64,000 nucleotides of DNA from Streptomyces genisteinicus (GTDB lineage: Bacteria; Actinomycetota; Actinomycetes; Streptomycetales; Streptomycetaceae): positions 5,440,001 through 5,504,000 of the forward strand of contig NZ_CP060825.1 of NCBI RefSeq assembly GCF_014489615.1, read 5' to 3'. Of this stretch, positions 61,536-64,000 are shown in pieces (the stretch's first letter is position 1; each line of letters begins with the position of its first letter). The notes beneath the pieces were generated by a model that saw only the letters and a program-made list of their open reading frames with translations, had not been told where the DNA came from and made no database searches. Made by a program: the position numbers and the translations under genes.

Positions 61536-62294
61536 GTGCCCTTACCCGCAACGCGCGGGGCCGACGGCGCCGCCGAGCGCCGCGACGGCGCCCCGCCGGG
61601 CGGCGTCCCCGCGCCCCAGCGCCGTCCGGGGTCCGCCCACCCGGCCCCGCCGGGCGGTGCTCCCGCGCGCCCCGGCCCGGGGCCCGTGCCCGCGGGGCCG
61701 CCGGCCGGTGTGCCAGACCGTTCCGGCCCGGGGCCCGTGCCCGCGGGCCCCTGGGGGCCGGTGCCCACGCCGGCGGGAGACCTCCGGCTGGTCCCCGTCG
61801 TCCCCGAGCGGGACATCGACCTGCTGGCCGGCTGGATGAACGACCCGGCCGTGGCCGCCTTCTGGGAGCTCGCCGGCCCCGCGTCCGTCACCCTCGCGCA
61901 TCTGCGCGCCCAGCTCGCCGCCGGTCACAGCACGCCGTGCCTGGGCGTCCTCGGCTCCACCGCGATGAGCTACTTCGAGATCTACCGGGCCGACCTCGAT
62001 CCACTGGCCCGGCACTATCCCGCGCGGGGGCACGACACCGGGGTGCACGTCCTGATCGGCGGGTCCGGCGACCGCGGACGCGGCGTCGGGTCCGTGCTCC
62101 TGCGGGCCGTGGCCGATCTCGTGCTGGACACCCGGCCCCGCTGCACACGGGTCCTCGCCGAGCCCGACGTGCGCAACACGCCCTCCGTGTCCGCGTTCCT
62201 GACCGCCGGATTCCGTTTCTCCGCCGAAGTCGCCCTGCCCGGGAAGCGCGCGGCGCTCATGATCCGCGAGCGCGCCCTGCGGGAGGTGCTGTGA
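61536..62294 (+). CDS. GNAT acetyltransferase of siderophore type (IucB/RhbD-like)
   Basis: 252 residues from GTG 61536 (GAGGAGAGA upstream). The first 85 residues are Pro/Gly/Ala-rich with a 17-residue internal repeat. The IucB-like acyltransferase domain (about 85-250) has LLAGWMNDPAVAAFWEL, GVLGSTAMSYFEIYRAD and GDRGRGVGSVLLRAV (acyl-CoA loop). Homologues acylate the (hydroxy)amine of a siderophore diamine. It overlaps the in-frame upstream option for the next gene by 4 nt. The Pro/Gly head is unusual for this family. Confidence 0.88.
   Translation: MPLPATRGADGAAERRDGAPPGGVPAPQRRPGSAHPAPPGGAPARPGPGPVPAGPPAGVPDRSGPGPVPAGPWGPVPTPAGDLRLVPVVPERDIDLLAGWMNDPAVAAFWELAGPASVTLAHLRAQLAAGHSTPCLGVLGSTAMSYFEIYRADLDPLARHYPARGHDTGVHVLIGGSGDRGRGVGSVLLRAVADLVLDTRPRCTRVLAEPDVRNTPSVSAFLTAGFRFSAEVALPGKRAALMIRERALREVL
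61672..61747 (+). repeat. Exact 25-bp direct repeats inside the GNAT gene
   Basis: 61672-61696 and 61723-61747 are identical. The 51-bp spacing equals 17 codons, so the coded Pro/Gly linker repeats in frame. It looks like a recent slippage or duplication event in a disordered linker. Confidence 0.9.
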
Positions 62295-62353
62295 CCGAGC
62301 CACCGCGTTCCATACATCCGCCGACCCGCATCGGACCCACCCGAGGAGTCCCC

Positions 62354-64000
62354 GTGCCGAACACCCCCGACCGTCACGACGACACCGGCGCCGCTCCCGG
62401 CTCCCCGCCGCCCGCCCGTCACGCCACCCCGCCCGGCCTGACTGCCCGGAACTGGGACCGGGCCGGGAGCCGCCTGCTGGCCAAGATGATCGGCGAGTTC
62501 GCGTACGAGGAGATCCTCAGCCCGCTGCCCGGCGCCCCGGCCGACGGACACCCGGCGGCGGACGACACCCCCGCGGCGGCCCACGCGGCCGCATCAGCCC
62601 ACGCACCCGCGGCGGGCCGCGTCCCCGATCCGGCCGCGGCCCCGTACGAGGCCGGGACCCCGGCGGCCACGTCGCCGTACGCCCTCCGCCTCGGTGACGA
62701 CGGCCTCCTCACCTTCCGGGCCCGCCGCGGCGCCTACGGCAGCTGGCGCGTCGAGGCGGACTCCCTCGCCCTCGACGGACGGCCCTTCACCGACCCGCTC
62801 GGCTTCCTCGCGCGGGCCAGGGGGACACTCGGCATCGACGGCGCCACCCTCGGTCATCTGATCCGTGAGCTCTCCGTGACGCTCACCGCCGACACCGCAC
62901 TCGACCACACCGCCCTCACCGCCGCCGAGCTGGCCGGACTCGGCTACGCCGAACTGGAGGGCCACCAGACCGGACACCCGTGGATCGTCCTCAACAAGGG
63001 CCGCATCGGTTTCTCCGCGTCCGACACCGCCCGCTGGGCCCCCGAGTCCCGCCTTCCCGCCGCACTGCCGTGGATCGCGGTCAGCACCCGCCTCGCCGCC
63101 TACCGGGGCGTCCCCGCCCTCGCCCTGCCCGCGGACCTCTACGCCCGCGAACTCGACGACGGGACCCGCGCGCGCTTCGACGCGGTGCTCGCCGGGCAGG
63201 GCCTCGACCCCGCCGCGTACCTCCTGCTGCCCGTCCACCCCTGGCAGTGGGACGAGGTGCTGCTCCCGCTCTACGCGCCTGCCGTGGCCCGGCGCGAGAT
63301 CGTGCCGCTGCCCACCGACGGCGATCTGCGCCTGCCCCAGCAGTCCGTCCGCACCTTCGTCAACACCGACCGGCCCGAGCGCCACACCGTCAAGCTGCCG
63401 CTCTCCGTCCTCAACACCCTGGTCTGGCGGGGGCTGCCGACCGAGCGCACCCTCGCGGCCCCCGCCGTCACCGCATGGGTCCAGGGCCTGCGCGACGCGG
63501 ACCCCTTCCTGCGCGACGAGTGCCGGGTGATCCTGCTCGGCGAGGTCGCCTCGGTGACGGTCGAGCACCCGCTCTACGACCGTCTCGACGACGTGCCGTA
63601 CCAGTACAAGGAACTGCTGGGAGCCATCTGGCGCGAGCCCCTGCCGCCCCGCCTCGACCCCGGCGAGCGGGCCCGCACCCTCGCGTCCCTGCTGCACACC
63701 GACCCCCGGGGCCGCGCCTTCGCGGCCGAGCTCGTGGAGCGCTCCGGCCTGGCGCCCGCCGTCTGGCTCCAGCACCTCTTCGCCGCCCTGCTGCCGCCGC
63801 TGCTGCGCTTCCTCTACCGCTACGGCACGGTCTTCTCCCCGCACGGCGAGAACGCGATCGTGGTCTACGACGAGCACGACGTGCCCGTGCGACTGGCGAT
63901 CAAGGACTTCGTCGACGACGTGAACGTCAGCGCCCAGCCGCTGCCCGAGCACGACACCATGCCCGCCGAGGTGCGGGAGGTGCTGCTGACCGAGGAACCG
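62354..64000 (+). CDS. IucA/IucC-family NIS siderophore synthetase, second copy (truncated by window edge)
   Basis: The first 549 residues, still open at the right edge. GTG 62354 was chosen because GAGGAG lies 5 nt upstream; an in-frame GTG at 62291 overlaps the GNAT stop. Motifs are LPVHPWQWDEV, PQQSVRTFVNTD, KLPLSVLNTL, FSPHGENAIVV and KDFVDDVN. It differs clearly from the first synthetase (PHGEN against AHQQN), so the two probably act in sequence on the two ends of a citrate scaffold. An Ala/Pro-rich insert (about 60-95) is present. Confidence 0.9.
   Translation, partial: MPNTPDRHDDTGAAPGSPPPARHATPPGLTARNWDRAGSRLLAKMIGEFAYEEILSPLPGAPADGHPAADDTPAAAHAAASAHAPAAGRVPDPAAAPYEAGTPAATSPYALRLGDDGLLTFRARRGAYGSWRVEADSLALDGRPFTDPLGFLARARGTLGIDGATLGHLIRELSVTLTADTALDHTALTAAELAGLGYAELEGHQTGHPWIVLNKGRIGFSASDTARWAPESRLPAALPWIAVSTRLAAYRGVPALALPADLYARELDDGTRARFDAVLAGQGLDPAAYLLLPVHPWQWDEVLLPLYAPAVARREIVPLPTDGDLRLPQQSVRTFVNTDRPERHTVKLPLSVLNTLVWRGLPTERTLAAPAVTAWVQGLRDADPFLRDECRVILLGEVASVTVEHPLYDRLDDVPYQYKELLGAIWREPLPPRLDPGERARTLASLLHTDPRGRAFAAELVERSGLAPAVWLQHLFAALLPPLLRFLYRYGTVFSPHGENAIVVYDEHDVPVRLAIKDFVDDVNVSAQPLPEHDTMPAEVREVLLTEEP

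Overview
The window is high-GC actinobacterial chromosome, almost certainly Streptomyces. The supporting signs are GTG and occasional TTG starts, strong GC3 bias that creates long false antisense frames, purine-rich Shine-Dalgarno sites, and a gene order I recognise as Streptomyces core synteny (osaA-osaB-ftsK ... rimO-pgsA-cinA-clgR ... recA-recX ... gluABCD ... miaB-miaA-dapF ... hflX). No insertion sequence, prophage, integrase or CRISPR array was found.

Layout. 1-1.6 kb: 3' part of a 23S rRNA gene, 5S rRNA, terminator, tRNA-Thr(GGT), terminator. 1.7-13 kb: a PP2C/SpoIIE phosphatase divergent from a giant poly-HAMP hybrid kinase (OsaA type), followed by its atypical response regulator OsaB. 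13-20.7 kb: ftsK, a RodZ-like membrane HTH protein, rimO, pgsA, cinA, clgR and dps. 20.8-29.7 kb: a small membrane protein, the lhr-nei2 DNA-repair pair (minus strand), an AraC regulator with azlCD, and an alpha-toroid protein. 29.8-33.4 kb: a DUF3046 protein, an AI-2E family permease, recA (with an SOS-like box) and recX. 33.4-36.6 kb: a heptanucleotide repeat, then a minus-strand cysteine dioxygenase-rhodanese operon behind a Cys-rich leader peptide, and an FAD monooxygenase. 36.8-40.1 kb: the gluABCD glutamate importer (minus strand). 40.4-43.7 kb: a two-component system convergent with a lone TAXI-type binding protein. 43.9-55.1 kb: miaB, a LigB-fold protein, two small minus-strand proteins, miaA, a membrane protein, dapF, a RelA/SpoT homologue, an M1 peptidase and hflX. 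55.2-57.8 kb: two tandem paralogous S1-type lipoprotein proteases. 58-64 kb: an NRPS-independent siderophore (NIS) locus (class III aminotransferase, IucA/IucC synthetase, GNAT, second IucA/IucC synthetase) running off the right edge.

How the genes work together. OsaA/OsaB and the neighbouring phosphatase form a stress-signalling block. MiaA and MiaB act successively on the same tRNA adenosine, and RimO is a second radical-SAM methylthiotransferase. RecA/RecX and Lhr/Nei2 are repair modules. GluA-D is a complete importer. The last four genes encode parts of a citrate/diaminobutyrate-type siderophore pathway.

The most unusual structure is inside osaA. A block of exactly 644 codons (seven 92-residue HAMP units, 1932 bp) is present twice in direct tandem, apparently without a single difference. 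This gives 17 units and a 2451-residue kinase. Other points of interest are the cysteine leader peptide before a cysteine-degrading enzyme, the hybrid synthetase motif in the RelA/SpoT homologue, a conversion-like identical block in the two proteases, and the siderophore locus, which has no visible iron box.
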